Source of the DNA: WJJR01 sp964440935
GTDB lineage: Bacteria; Zixibacteria; MSB-5A5; WJJR01
Length of the DNA: 43,507 bases
Direction: 5' to 3'
NCBI GenBank assembly: GCA_964440935.1
Contig: CAYTTY010000034.1
Span: forward strand, 1-43,507
Position numbers and translations under genes: made by a program. The notes under the pieces are model-generated. The model ran no database searches. It saw nothing but the letters and a program-made list of their open reading frames with translations, and was not told where the DNA came from. This document shows, one piece after another, positions 14,744-23,035 of this stretch. Each line of letters opens with the position of its first letter. The first letter of the stretch is position 1.

Positions 14744-16090
14744 TTAATGCCCTTCGGGGCCGGATTGGGAGTCGGATGGTTCATTCCGGGCTCGGAGATC
14801 CCGCTTGATTCGGCGCCATTCTGCGAGTCGTGTGGCGATCCGCTCCTCCAGTCCCCGATCAGTCGGGTGATACCACCGTTGTCCAACGAGCGGTTCAGGC
14901 AGATACTCCTGATCGACCACCGCCGATTCGTGATCGTGCGGATATTGGTAGCCGCGCCCGTAGCCAACACGCTGCATCAATCGGGTGACGGCGTTGCGGA
15001 TCCACAACGGCACCGGAAGTGACGGGTTCTCCCGAATGACTTTCTTGGTCAACTTCTCAGCTTTGTAGATCGCATTTGATTTCGGGGCGGCCGCCATATA
15101 GACCGCGGCTTCGGCCAGTGCGAGGTCGCCCTCCGGTGAACCGAGGAAGTGGTAGGCGTCTTTGGCCGCCAGCGCGATGGTCAGGGCACGGGGATCGGCC
15201 AGGCCGATATCCTCCACCGCAAACCGCACCAGACGCCGCGCCAGGTACAGTGGATCTTCGCCACCTTCAATCATCCGGTACAGCCAGTACAATGCCGCAT
15301 CGGGGTCGGAACCGCGCAGCGACTTGTGCAGTGCCGATATCAGGTTGAAGTGCTCTTCACCCGATTTATCGTAGAACTCTGTTTTGCGCTGTACAATCGC
15401 GCGGATCAAGTCGGCGCTCAGCACGCGCTCGTCTTCGGGCCGTGGTGCCATGTCTTCGGCCGCCACTTCCAAGATACTCAAGCTGCGCCGGGCATCACCG
15501 TTGGACAGCGCTGCGATCAAACCCAATTCGGAATTGTCGGCACGAATGTTCAACTCGCCCAATCCACGTTCGGCATCGGTCAGCGCCATCCGCAAGATCG
15601 TGATCAAATCCTGCTCGGTGAGCATCTGCAATTGATGCACGGCCGTGCGGGAGAGCAACGCGTTGTTGACTTCAAACGATGGATTCTCCGTCGTCGCGCC
15701 GATCAAGGTCAGCACACCGCTTTCAACATGCGGCAGAAAGGCATCCTGCTGCGCCTTGTTAAAGCGGTGAATTTCATCGACAAAGAGAATGGTCCGAGCG
15801 CCGTCGAACGCTTTGCGTTTGTGTGCGCGCTCGACAGCTTCACGCACGTCTTTGATGCCAGATAATACAGCAGAGAAAAACACAAAGTCCGACCCGGTCA
15901 TCTTGGCGATGACGTGCGCCAACGTCGTCTTGCCGCTTCCCGGCGGCCCCCACAGAATCATCGACCCGATGCGGTCGGCTTCAATGGCCGTGCGCAACGG
16001 TTTCCCCGGCGCCAGCAAATGTTCCTGCCCGACAAACTCATCAAGCGTCCGCGGACGCATACGAAAAGCCAGGGGTTCGGTGGTGGTCAT
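14744..16090 (-). CDS. rarA: Replication-associated recombination ATPase RarA (MgsA)
   Basis: 448 aa from the ATG at 16090, preceded by GAGGGA at good spacing; a longer frame from 16177 lacks one. The N-terminal AAA+ domain has Walker A GPPGSGKTT, Walker B ILFVDEIHRFNKAQQDAFLP and sensor IGATTENPSF. The lid and C-terminal MgsA-type tetramer domain follow (DPDAALYWLYRMIEGGEDPLYLARRLVRFAVEDIGLADP). RarA acts at stalled replication forks with SSB. The length and all motifs are typical, so it is intact. Confidence 0.95.
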   Translation of the reverse strand: MTTTEPLAFRMRPRTLDEFVGQEHLLAPGKPLRTAIEADRIGSMILWGPPGSGKTTLAHVIAKMTGSDFVFFSAVLSGIKDVREAVERAHKRKAFDGARTILFVDEIHRFNKAQQDAFLPHVESGVLTLIGATTENPSFEVNNALLSRTAVHQLQMLTEQDLITILRMALTDAERGLGELNIRADNSELGLIAALSNGDARRSLSILEVAAEDMAPRPEDERVLSADLIRAIVQRKTEFYDKSGEEHFNLISALHKSLRGSDPDAALYWLYRMIEGGEDPLYLARRLVRFAVEDIGLADPRALTIALAAKDAYHFLGSPEGDLALAEAAVYMAAAPKSNAIYKAEKLTKKVIRENPSLPVPLWIRNAVTRLMQRVGYGRGYQYPHDHESAVVDQEYLPEPLVGQRWYHPTDRGLEERIATRLAEWRRIKRDLRARNEPSDSQSGPEGH

Positions 16091-16213
16091 GGCTGTCCCT
16101 CGCGGGCGGATAAAGTTCGCGAAATTGTCATGAGTAATTTCCGCTTGTAGTGGGGTGCCATGGCCCTTCAGGAACATGTTGAAAAGAGTGCGTCAATGCG
16201 TTCTGCACTTTGT

Positions 16214-16286
16214 CGTAGGGGCGAATTGAATACGCCCCCTGCGCGTTACCGGTACGGGGACAGGGCGTACTCAGTACGCCCCTACG
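16214..16286. repeat. 73-bp inverted-repeat element
   Basis: The ends are CGTAGGGGCG (16214-16223) and CGCCCCTACG (16277-16286). Inside, each half folds into its own hairpin (GGGCG...CGCCC, and GGGCGTAC-TCA-GTACGCCC). The outline is that of a REP or MITE-like sequence. Confidence 0.7.
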
Positions 16287-16383
16287 GATGTTGGTTTCCT
16301 CGATGTGCGAGATGATCACCTTACTATACTTTATTCAACACACCCTTCAGATCCGTGATTCCGCGTTTGCACAAACTCTCGTG

Positions 16384-16559
16384 CACGGGCCTTAGGGGGC
16401 GTGTTAAAAAACCTGCTGTCTATCATCACCTCAGACCGGGGAGGGCGAGGCTCCCGCCGAGCCGCCGTGTGGAACATGCCGTTGCGGCTCGCCGGGAGGC
16501 TCGCCCTCCCGAAGGCTCTGATTCTCGGGGGTTTTGCAACACACCCCTTTAGGCCCGTG
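16384..16559. mobile_element. MITE-like element with 30-bp imperfect terminal repeats
   Basis: The left end (16384-16413, starting CACGGGCCT) and the right end (16530-16559, ending AGGCCCGTG) are inverted copies matching at 25 of 30 positions. In the centre is a large palindrome whose 27-nt arms (16439-16465 and 16484-16510) match at 25 of 27. It has no coding capacity. It looks like a non-autonomous transposable element; no target duplication is evident. Confidence 0.6.
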
Positions 16560-16640
16560 GCACCCGAACGTGAATATGCAAATAGACCAAGCCTCGCCTC
16601 TTCTCAATCGGTCAGGACATCTGACAACTGCTATAACATG
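16551..16640 (+). repeat. Dispersed repeat, copy 1
   Basis: Begins AGGCCCGTGGCACCC and runs through TTCTCAATCGGTCAGGACAT to CTGACAACTGCT. The same order of blocks recurs at 43376-43462. It overlaps the right end of the MITE-like element, so the two are parts of one repeat family. Confidence 0.7.
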
Positions 16641-16655
16641 CTCTTTAGCGCAGCA

Positions 16656-17882
16656 CTAAAACTTACGAATCAACACACCCTCGGCGGAAAGGCCCAGAGT
16701 CTTCAGACTTTCGAACAGATGGCCCAGTGTCATAATGAAGTCATTGGAACGTTCGGTCATGTCGGTGCGAATCGTCTGTTCGTACGGCGAGTAGAAGTAC
16801 GTCCTGGAAAATGCGTCGACCGAGTGGATGTAGTTGACTGAATCGCGTTGACGAATCGCGATCCAACCGGCTGTCAATACGCGTTCTCCGGGAAACAGCA
16901 GCGCGTGGGTCTGGACATACTTCGCCGGCTGCACCGGCTCGCCGCCGCGGGCAATGCGCACGCGGCCAAAGCGATCGACCGCAAACAGGTATTTCCCCGC
17001 CGCTAGTGTGTCGAACCCGGTGGCAGTGAGTGTGTTCACCGAGGCCGCTCGTCCGCCCTCCGCTTGCCGATTTCGGTACTGTTCTTGAAGCAAAAACGGT
17101 TCGTCGTTGGGAAATGCCGAATCGGGTGCGGAATCGATGAACCGATTGAGTGTCTCATCGGTCGGGACAAACGCCACAATCCCGGTCAGTTCCCAAATGC
17201 GAAACTCCGATTGCAGCATTAGAAACTCAACAAACCGTTCATCGTCGGCAATGACACGTTTCGGCGCGGGCGGATACAGATCAAACCACTGCGGCAGCAT
17301 GCGTTCTTCGGCTTTAGGCGGGTAGCTGCCGGGCACGCCCATCTCCAATGACGCCAAGTGCTCGGAGACTGAACGAGCATACCAATCCCGCACCTTGGGC
17401 TCGATGGTATCGACCTGAAAGGCCGGATAGAACGCATCACGCGCCCAGATCAAAAAGCGGTTCTGATTCGGTGTGAGAATGGCAAAGCCGACCTGGTCTT
17501 CGTCTTCGGTTTCACACCAAATCGCGCGGAATCCCGGCAAACCGTCGACTCCCGGATCTTCATCGTAGCGGTGGACTTTGCGCAACGGCAGACGGCTTGT
17601 CGCCGCATACAAACGTCCCAGCGCCGGCTGCACCGCATCGACATTGGGCAATACCAGACGCGGCTGCTCAAAGTACTTCACCGCCTTCTCGGGAGTGCCC
17701 GGCGCAACACCCAATGGTCCTTCGAGGAACCAGCCCCGGTCGGACGGAAACACCTCGTGGAGCGTCTGCATCAACGGCGTCAATGGCTCGGCGCAGTGAG
17801 CGGTTCCACTGCCATAGGTAGACACACAACAAACCGCGGCACCCGCCAGCAAGACAACACGCGTGAACTGCCCTATCCCCAT
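16656..17882 (-). CDS. Exported protein of unknown function, coupled to gltX
   Basis: 408 aa from the ATG at 17882, which overlaps the gltX stop as TAATG, so it is probably translated by re-initiation. A signal peptide (MGIGQFTRVVLLAGAAVCCVS..., cut near residue 31) leads to a mature protein with an N-terminal helical part (PLTPLMQTLHEVFPSDRGWF) and long mixed regions rich in Trp, Tyr and Phe. Late segments such as KYLFAVDRFGRVRIARG and ALLFPGERVLTAGWIAI look like beta strands. I recognise no family. The coupling to a tRNA synthetase is positional only and suggests no shared function. Confidence 0.7.
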   Translation of the reverse strand: MGIGQFTRVVLLAGAAVCCVSTYGSGTAHCAEPLTPLMQTLHEVFPSDRGWFLEGPLGVAPGTPEKAVKYFEQPRLVLPNVDAVQPALGRLYAATSRLPLRKVHRYDEDPGVDGLPGFRAIWCETEDEDQVGFAILTPNQNRFLIWARDAFYPAFQVDTIEPKVRDWYARSVSEHLASLEMGVPGSYPPKAEERMLPQWFDLYPPAPKRVIADDERFVEFLMLQSEFRIWELTGIVAFVPTDETLNRFIDSAPDSAFPNDEPFLLQEQYRNRQAEGGRAASVNTLTATGFDTLAAGKYLFAVDRFGRVRIARGGEPVQPAKYVQTHALLFPGERVLTAGWIAIRQRDSVNYIHSVDAFSRTYFYSPYEQTIRTDMTERSNDFIMTLGHLFESLKTLGLSAEGVLIRKF

Positions 17883-19357
17883 TATGATCCGCTTTCCGCT
17901 TCGACCGGCGGCAGGTTTTCGACGAAGTGAATCGCCTTCTGGATGCGGTCGAGACATCGGGCACGTCCCAAAATGGCGACCACATCGAAGATCCCCGGTC
18001 CGCCCGTCATACCGGTCAACGCCAGGCGCAACGGATGAATGTAACGTGCCGGCTTTTCGTCAGTCGATTCCGCCAACGCGCGTAGTGCCGTCTCGGCGCG
18101 TTCCCTGGTAAACTCGGAATCGGGAATATCCTCAAATGCCTGCGTTAGACCCTTCAGTGAATCGAGGGCGCCCTCGCGGCGAAATTGTTTCTTCACACCC
18201 TTTTCGTCGTAACGGAAGTCTTCGGTGAAGAAATACGTGCCCTGTGTGACTATGTCGGTCAACAGATGCAATCGCTCCTGCATTGCCTTGACGACTTCGA
18301 GCATCCACGCCCACCGTGTTTCAATTTCCAATGGCGTGGTCAATCCGGCGTCGATGAGGTACGGCCGCAGCGCGTTGAGCAGATCGTTGGGATTCATACG
18401 GCGGATGTGTTCGCCGTTGAGCCACTGCAGTTTCTGCTGATCAAACACCGGATTGGCCGCGTTGACCCGTTCCAATGAGAATGATTCAATGATCTCATCG
18501 AGCGTCATCACCTCACGGTCATCGCCCGGTGACCAACCCAGCAATGCCAGGAAATTGACCATCGTATGCGGCAAAAACCCCATCGATTCGAACTCGGTAA
18601 CTGACGTTGCGCCATGCCGTTTGGAAATCTTGCTCCCGTCGGGTCCGAGGATCAACGGCAGGTGGGCGAACTGCGGCGGTTCGAAATCGAGGGCGCGGTA
18701 GATTTGAATCTGCTTGAAGGTATTCACCTGGTGATCGTTGCCGCGGATCACGTGCGACATGTCCATATCATGATCGTCGATCACACACGCGAAATTGTAT
18801 GTTGGCGTCCCATCGGCACGCACACAGATGAAATCATCGAGTTCGTCATTGGGACGTTTCATCTCACCATACACAAGATCCTGATAGCTTGTTTCGCCCT
18901 CGGGGATGCGGATGCGCAGCGCAGCGGGCCGTCCTTCATTCTCGTATGACTGGCGTTGCTCCGGCGTCAAATCGCGGCAGTGACCCTCGTAGCGCACAGG
19001 CGCTTTGTCAGCCAATTGTTGTTCGCGCTTGGCGGCCAACTCGTCGGGAGTGCAGTAGCACGGGTACACCGAGTCGGAATGGCGAAGTTTTTCTACGTAT
19101 TCGGCATACACATCACCGCGTTGCGATTGAAATAGGGGTCCCTCGTCCCAGTTCAGCCCGAGCCACCTCAAGGATGCCTGGATCGAATCGACATACTGTT
19201 GTTCGGAACGGGTCTTGTCGGTGTCCTCAATACGCAGGACAAACGTGCCCTTGTGGTGACGGGCGAACAGCCAATTGTACAGGGCGGCACGCGCGGTGCC
19301 GACATGCAGGTGTCCCGTTGGTGATGGTGCGATACGTACGCGAACGGTAGACGTCAT
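17882..19357 (-). CDS. gltX: Glutamyl-tRNA synthetase
   Basis: 491 aa, class I synthetase. The HIGH-type motif is PSPTGHLHVGTARAAL (about 11-26) and the KMSKS-type motif is SKISKRHG (about 246-253). CYCTPDELAAKREQQL marks the bacterial GluRS insertion. The anticodon-binding C-terminal region is present at normal length. It charges tRNA-Glu. Because gatDE occurs in this window, it might also charge tRNA-Gln (non-discriminating), but specificity cannot be read reliably from sequence alone. It precedes the exported protein gene with a one-base overlap. Confidence 0.97.
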   Translation of the reverse strand: MTSTVRVRIAPSPTGHLHVGTARAALYNWLFARHHKGTFVLRIEDTDKTRSEQQYVDSIQASLRWLGLNWDEGPLFQSQRGDVYAEYVEKLRHSDSVYPCYCTPDELAAKREQQLADKAPVRYEGHCRDLTPEQRQSYENEGRPAALRIRIPEGETSYQDLVYGEMKRPNDELDDFICVRADGTPTYNFACVIDDHDMDMSHVIRGNDHQVNTFKQIQIYRALDFEPPQFAHLPLILGPDGSKISKRHGATSVTEFESMGFLPHTMVNFLALLGWSPGDDREVMTLDEIIESFSLERVNAANPVFDQQKLQWLNGEHIRRMNPNDLLNALRPYLIDAGLTTPLEIETRWAWMLEVVKAMQERLHLLTDIVTQGTYFFTEDFRYDEKGVKKQFRREGALDSLKGLTQAFEDIPDSEFTRERAETALRALAESTDEKPARYIHPLRLALTGMTGGPGIFDVVAILGRARCLDRIQKAIHFVENLPPVEAESGS

Positions 19358-19408
19358 ATGAAAAACTCAATTCGTGTGTGTGAATTCAAAATTCGAATGC
19401 TGAGGGTG

Positions 19409-19960
19409 TTATTCGTACCGTGGCGAAGACGGTCGCCGGTATGATTCCCCATTATCGTCATCGTCGTCTGGTCGTGTCTCACTCTCCGGGTCCGGCTGTG
19501 GTTGGCCGGTTGCCTCGGGTTGGCCTCCGGATTGAGCCGATGACGGCAGTGGCGTTGCCTCACCGGGCTTGGCCGGTGCCTGGACCGGCGCCATGGCCGC
19601 AGTGGAGGACTTCACTTCCTCCCACTCGAATTCCAAGCCTCCCCACATCCGGGCCGCGATGTTATACAATCCGCCGAGTAACACGGCCGCTATGACACCG
19701 ACAATCGAGCCGATGAATCCACCGGAAATCGGAAAGAGAATCCCGCCCGCACCGCCAATACTGCCGAGCAATAATTCCAGTTGAAACGCTTGCGGAAAGC
19801 CGGCGGTCTCGGGCATGCCGCGGATGACTCCGTACATAACCCACAACGCGGCCCACTGGACGAGCCCGAGCAGGAATCCCCCCAGACCGCCGAGCAGGAA
19901 TAGTGTCTTGATCGCCGAGAACAGGCCGATCCGTTTCAACTCGTAGCGTGGTTGTGTCAT
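19409..19960 (-). CDS. Small membrane protein, DUF3566-like
   Basis: 183 aa from an internal ATG at 19960; a TTG at 19996 would add 12 residues and neither has a strong RBS. It starts with TQPRYELKRIGLFSAIKTLFLLGGLGGFLLG, where the R-Y-E-L-K-R-I-G-x-F-S lead and first TM recall DUF3566 proteins. Two or three glycine-rich hydrophobic segments follow (about 18-40, 65-110). The C-terminal 60 residues are disordered, Pro/Gln/Asp-rich (ETRPDDDDDNGES). The function is unknown. It is 36 nt downstream of the YjbQ-like gene and 51 nt upstream of gltX. Confidence 0.7.
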   Translation of the reverse strand: MTQPRYELKRIGLFSAIKTLFLLGGLGGFLLGLVQWAALWVMYGVIRGMPETAGFPQAFQLELLLGSIGGAGGILFPISGGFIGSIVGVIAAVLLGGLYNIAARMWGGLEFEWEEVKSSTAAMAPVQAPAKPGEATPLPSSAQSGGQPEATGQPQPDPESETRPDDDDDNGESYRRPSSPRYE

Positions 19961-19996
19961 CAGGTTCGGCTGGAGGTTGTGTGCTGGCGACCGCAA

Positions 19997-20410
19997 TTAC
20001 TCGCCCATGGCCTTGATCACGAGCCGCTTCTTACGTCGACCGTCGAACTCGGCGTAGTACACCCGCTGCCAGGGTCCCAAATCCAACGCGCCCTCGGTTA
20101 CGGGGACAATCACCTGGTGGCCGACGGTGAGGCTTTTGAGATGCGAATCGCCATTGGTTTCACCGGTTTGATGGTGATGGTAGTCGTCGCGATACGGCGC
20201 CAGCCCCTCGAGCCACTCATCGATGTCCTTGAGCAACCCATCTTCGTGATCATTAACCCACACGCCCGCCGTGATATGCATGGCGGAGACCAAGACCATC
20301 CCCTCCTGAATCCCCGACCTCTCGACGACCGCAGCAACGTCATCGGTGATATCGTGGTATTCGCGATGGTTCTTGGTCTTGAATATCAGATAATCTGTCT
20401 TGGTCTTCAT
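19997..20410 (-). CDS. YjbQ family protein (UPF0047)
   Basis: 137 aa from the ATG at 20410, preceded by GGGAG; the upstream in-frame codons lack an RBS. It shows the UPF0047 pattern: TKNHREYHDITDDV, VLVSAMHITAGVWVNDHEDGLLKDIDEWL, the His-rich YHHHQTGETNGDSHLKSLTVGH, and the end GPWQRVYYAEFDGRRKKRLVIKAMG. Family members have weak thiamine-phosphate synthase activity and bind metal through the conserved histidines. The physiological role remains unclear. The length is normal. Confidence 0.93.
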   Translation of the reverse strand: MKTKTDYLIFKTKNHREYHDITDDVAAVVERSGIQEGMVLVSAMHITAGVWVNDHEDGLLKDIDEWLEGLAPYRDDYHHHQTGETNGDSHLKSLTVGHQVIVPVTEGALDLGPWQRVYYAEFDGRRKKRLVIKAMGE

Positions 20411-20521
20411 CCAACTCCCTTCACCCCAATCAATTGCCGTCACAAGGGTGGAAGTCAACAGGTAAAGGGCATAACCGGCTCTCAAGGGCACAAGATGATA
20501 CCAAATCCCGACAAGAATTCT

Positions 20522-20548
20522 GGAACCGGTGGCCTCATGGACCGTAAA
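20522..20548 (+). promoter_or_regulatory. Possible ECF-sigma promoter of the PDZ gene
   Basis: GGAACC (20522-20527), a 15-nt spacer and CGTAAA (20543-20548) resemble the GGAAC / CGT pattern of extracytoplasmic-function sigma promoters. It lies about 60 bp upstream of the PDZ gene ATG. An ECF sigma gene is 3 kb away, but a link is speculative. Confidence 0.35.
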
Positions 20549-20609
20549 ATGAACAGCAACGAGAGAATTAGTTGTAATCAGCCAATAACGTGTGGAGGAG
20601 GACAGAGGG

Positions 20610-21635
20610 ATGAAACTGATTCAGGGTCGACGATTCGCCACGGTGGCACTGGCTACCCTGGCCGTGTTCGTGCTGGTAGCGGCCATCCATGTTCAAGCCG
20701 GACAGGACGCCGACGGCTGGCTGGGCGTGATGATTCAGAATATCGATGAGGATTTACGGTTGTCGGAGAATCTGCCGTCGGATGACGGTGTGATCATTAC
20801 CCGCGTGATCGACGATTCACCTGCCGAGAAGGCCGGGCTGGAACGGGGCGATGTGATCCTTAAATTCGACGACCGCGAGGCCCGCTCGGTGCGTCGTCTG
20901 ACCCGTATGATCGAATGGGCCCGTCCGGGTGAAAAGATCGACATGGTGATCCTGCGCGACGGTAAGGAGATGCCGGTGGTCGTCGAGATCGGCGAAGGTG
21001 ACGACGATGAAGAGTTTTTCGGCCGGCATCATGGTGACTTCAGACTTCGTGTGCCCCACGTGCCGTCCCCTCCCTCTCCACCCAAGGCCTACACCTTCTC
21101 CCTGGGACAATTGTCCGGCTCGCACATCGGGGTATCGTTGTATGAACTCTCCGATCAATTGGCTGAGCAGTACGGCGCCAAGGATGGCGGAGCACTGATC
21201 AATGAAGTGCTTGAGGACACCCCCGCCGAGAAGGCCGGATTGAAGGCCGGCGATGTCATTGTCGAAGTCGATGGCCGCAAGGTCGACGACATCGGCGAGA
21301 TTCGTGAGATCATCGGCGACAAAGATGATGGCGACAAGGTGGCCGTTCGGGTTCTTCGTCCGTTGAGCAATGAGGAGCTGACGATCGACGTCGAAGTCGA
21401 ATCCCGCAACACCTGGTCGGGCGTGGGTGACCGGAGTTGGCGGAGTTGGTCGCATGATCGCTCCCGCGGACCACGCACCTTCTTCTGGGATGACGACGAG
21501 TGGAAAAAGGCCATGGAGGAGTGGCGCGACTCCGACGAGATGAACGAATGGCGTGAAGAATTGCGCGAGGAACTCGAAGACCTCCGCGAAGAACTCAAGG
21601 AGCTGCAAAACGAATTCCACGAGAAGGGGTATTGA
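20610..21635 (+). CDS. Exported protein with two PDZ domains
   Basis: 341 aa from the ATG at 20610 (GGAGGAGG 8 nt upstream; a GTG at 20592 lies inside that RBS). A signal sequence or single TM lies at about 7-29. PDZ 1 (about 35-125) contains GWLGVMIQNID and DDSPAEKAGLERGDVILKFDD. PDZ 2 (about 165-265) contains SHIGVSLYELS and DTPAEKAGLKAGDVIVEVDG. There is no protease domain, so this is not DegP but a PDZ adaptor. The C-terminal 60 residues are a highly charged Glu/Arg helix (EELREELEDLREELKELQNE), probably a coiled coil. It may scaffold envelope quality control. Confidence 0.88.
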   Translation: MKLIQGRRFATVALATLAVFVLVAAIHVQAGQDADGWLGVMIQNIDEDLRLSENLPSDDGVIITRVIDDSPAEKAGLERGDVILKFDDREARSVRRLTRMIEWARPGEKIDMVILRDGKEMPVVVEIGEGDDDEEFFGRHHGDFRLRVPHVPSPPSPPKAYTFSLGQLSGSHIGVSLYELSDQLAEQYGAKDGGALINEVLEDTPAEKAGLKAGDVIVEVDGRKVDDIGEIREIIGDKDDGDKVAVRVLRPLSNEELTIDVEVESRNTWSGVGDRSWRSWSHDRSRGPRTFFWDDDEWKKAMEEWRDSDEMNEWREELREELEDLREELKELQNEFHEKGY

Positions 21636-21665
21636 TAGTTGGTTGTCAATTGCAGGGAAAAGAAG

Positions 21666-21693
21666 AGGGCGAGCCGGATGGTTCGCCCTTTTT
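21666..21693 (+). terminator. Intrinsic terminator behind the PDZ gene
   Basis: AGGGCGAGCC-GGAT-GGTTCGCCCT forms a 10-bp stem with one G-U pair and a tetraloop, followed by TTTT, 30 nt after the stop. Confidence 0.9.
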
Positions 21694-21784
21694 GATTGAT
21701 GGGACGATAACGAGTGTCAATGCTTCTTACCGATACACCAAGTCTGGCAACTGCATGCGAGGTCCGGGGATACATTCCGTTACC

Positions 21785-21809
21785 GTCCGGCCGAGGCGGC
21801 CGGACTACA
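21785..21809. repeat. 25-nt palindromic repeat, copy 1
   Basis: GTCCGGCCG-AGG-CGGCCGGAC followed by TACA. The same 25 nt occurs exactly at 24725-24749. It overlaps the stop codon of the micro-ORF at 21805-21906. Confidence 0.8.
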
Positions 21810-21906
21810 ACTGAATACAACGAAAACGGCGCCCATCGGGACGAAGCCGATGCGCGCCACATTCGGAGCAGATGGTAAAGGCCGTAGCCGTCACGGGTCG
21901 AATCAT
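21805..21906 (-). CDS. 33-aa Cys-containing micro-ORF, perhaps truncated by a repeat
   Basis: The ATG at 21906 is 3 nt past the stop of the Cys-rich gene and follows GGAG at 8 nt. The peptide contains I-C-S-E-C-G-A-H-R-L-R-P-D-G-R-R-F-R-C-I-Q-L, the first knuckle and third cysteine of a zinc ribbon. The expected fourth cysteine (CxxC) is missing because the frame runs into TAG inside the 25-nt dispersed repeat. It is either a real but degraded ribbon or chance; the tight spacing and RBS favour the former. Confidence 0.4.
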   Translation of the reverse strand: MIRPVTATAFTICSECGAHRLRPDGRRFRCIQL

Positions 21907-21908
21907 TG

Positions 21909-22400
21909 TTACTTCTCCGCTAAGTGCTCTTTCATCTTCTGGACGGCTGCTTCGGGATTCTTCTGCGCCATCTTGTGGCACCCCTCGCCGCAGCAGGCGT
22001 ACGATTTACCGTCGACCTTTAAGAACGGAGTCGATTCACCGACCGTGAAGTGCTTGCCGCAACCGCAGACCGCTTTGGTTCCTTCATCAGTGACCGCCAG
22101 GACATTCCCCACTGACATGTCAACACGGGTCTTTTCGGTGAGCTTCGCCAAATTGGCGTCGGCCATTTTGGCGACTTTTTCGGGGTTCTCTGAGGCCATC
22201 TTGTAACAACTTTCCGAACAGCAGGCATACGTCTTACCGTCGGCACTGACATGTTTGGTGTTGTCGTCCGGCGTGAAGACATTACCGCATCCACAGACTG
22301 CCAGGGTGTTGGCGGCGCCGGGATCGCCTGCACAAGTGACACTAGCGGGGGCGAGCAGTAACCCTATCAGTAGGGCTGCGAGAGTCAGTTTCTTCACCAT
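21909..22400 (-). CDS. Exported protein with two Cys-rich metal-binding repeats
   Basis: 163 aa from the ATG at 22400, behind AAGGAGG. The signal peptide is MVKKLTLAALLIGLLLAPAS. Two tandem copies follow. Repeat 1 has C-G-C-G-N-V-F...DGKTYACCSESCYKMASENPEKVAKM; repeat 2 has C-G-C-G-K-H-F...DGKSYACCGEGCHKMAQKNPEAAVQKM. The CGCG...YACC..CxKM pattern resembles TRASH/YHS-type treble-clef domains that hold copper or other soft metals. The predicted role is periplasmic metal sensing, storage or delivery, but no metal pump or sensor gene is adjacent. Each repeat has five cysteines, all as TGC or TGT. Confidence 0.8.
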   Translation of the reverse strand: MVKKLTLAALLIGLLLAPASVTCAGDPGAANTLAVCGCGNVFTPDDNTKHVSADGKTYACCSESCYKMASENPEKVAKMADANLAKLTEKTRVDMSVGNVLAVTDEGTKAVCGCGKHFTVGESTPFLKVDGKSYACCGEGCHKMAQKNPEAAVQKMKEHLAEK

Positions 22401-22456
22401 AGATTCCTCCTTGTTGTGAGTGTTTCCATCCATTGCGACACAGCCTGGTCAGCATG

Positions 22457-22478
22457 CACCGTCACGAGCGTGACGGTG
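22457..22478. repeat. Perfect 10-bp hairpin over the 3' end of the membrane gene
   Basis: CACCGTCACG-AG-CGTGACGGTG, with further pairing of flanking AGCAT/ATGCT. It overlaps the stop of the gene at 22462. Without a U-tract it may act as an mRNA 3'-end stabiliser. Confidence 0.55.
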
Positions 22479-22914
22479 ACAATGCTCCCAGTTGATGCTG
22501 AGTCGAGCGACTGACGATGCGGTTAAACACGATTCCAGTGATGACACCGTAGATCAGATGCCCGATCAGACTTGGCAGGGCACTGATCGCACCGTCCAGA
22601 TGCAGCCGCGGCGGCATGCCGAGCCACATCGGCATGATGATCAGCGCTCCCAGCACCCACCAGATGATGCCGTACCCCGCACCCCAGGCGGCGCCGCGAG
22701 CCAGCGTGTCTGTCTTGCCACCCCACACGGCGCCGAAGGCACCGCCGATCAGGGCGCTGTTAACGAGATGAACCAGGAATCCAACAACGGCCGAGCTGCT
22801 GCCAATCAGCTTCGCCACCATCGGCAGCATGCCCATCACACCCATCATAATCCCAAACACGATTCCGCCGGCGATACCGGCCAGCGCGCCTACAAGAATG
22901 TTCTGTGTCTTCAT
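22462..22914 (-). CDS. Four-helix membrane protein of unknown function
   Basis: 150 aa, with AAGGAG upstream of the ATG. Hydrophobic, glycine-rich segments at about 5-30, 40-66, 72-98 and 110-132 suggest four transmembrane helices. Motifs include GALAGIAGGIVFGIMMGVMGMLPMV and WGAGYGIIWWVLGALIIMPMWLG. It resembles small uncharacterised membrane proteins found beside metal-handling genes, but I cannot assign a family. It is encoded upstream of the Cys-rich exported protein on the same strand, 61 nt away. Confidence 0.7.
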   Translation of the reverse strand: MKTQNILVGALAGIAGGIVFGIMMGVMGMLPMVAKLIGSSSAVVGFLVHLVNSALIGGAFGAVWGGKTDTLARGAAWGAGYGIIWWVLGALIIMPMWLGMPPRLHLDGAISALPSLIGHLIYGVITGIVFNRIVSRSTQHQLGALSPSRS

Positions 22915-23035
22915 GATTGGTCACTCCTTTCGAGATGTGCGGGAATGGGATCCCGCGCTCTCATGTCGATTTCCATTACCGTTTGTTTCGTCGCGCAACG
23001 AATTGTCGTTGGGTGCACCAACCATTATCGTTCGA

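Larger units (their letters stand above)
16091..16655. other. 565-bp intergenic island of palindromic repeats
   Basis: There is no credible gene here. It holds three repeat units, listed separately at 16214-16286, 16384-16559 and 16551-16640. The short open frames in it have no RBS or recognisable product and fall on the palindromes. Confidence 0.7.

Noticed and set aside
16128..16319. Small open frame upstream of rarA
   Set aside because: It lies on palindromic repeats, has no RBS, and its product resembles nothing known.
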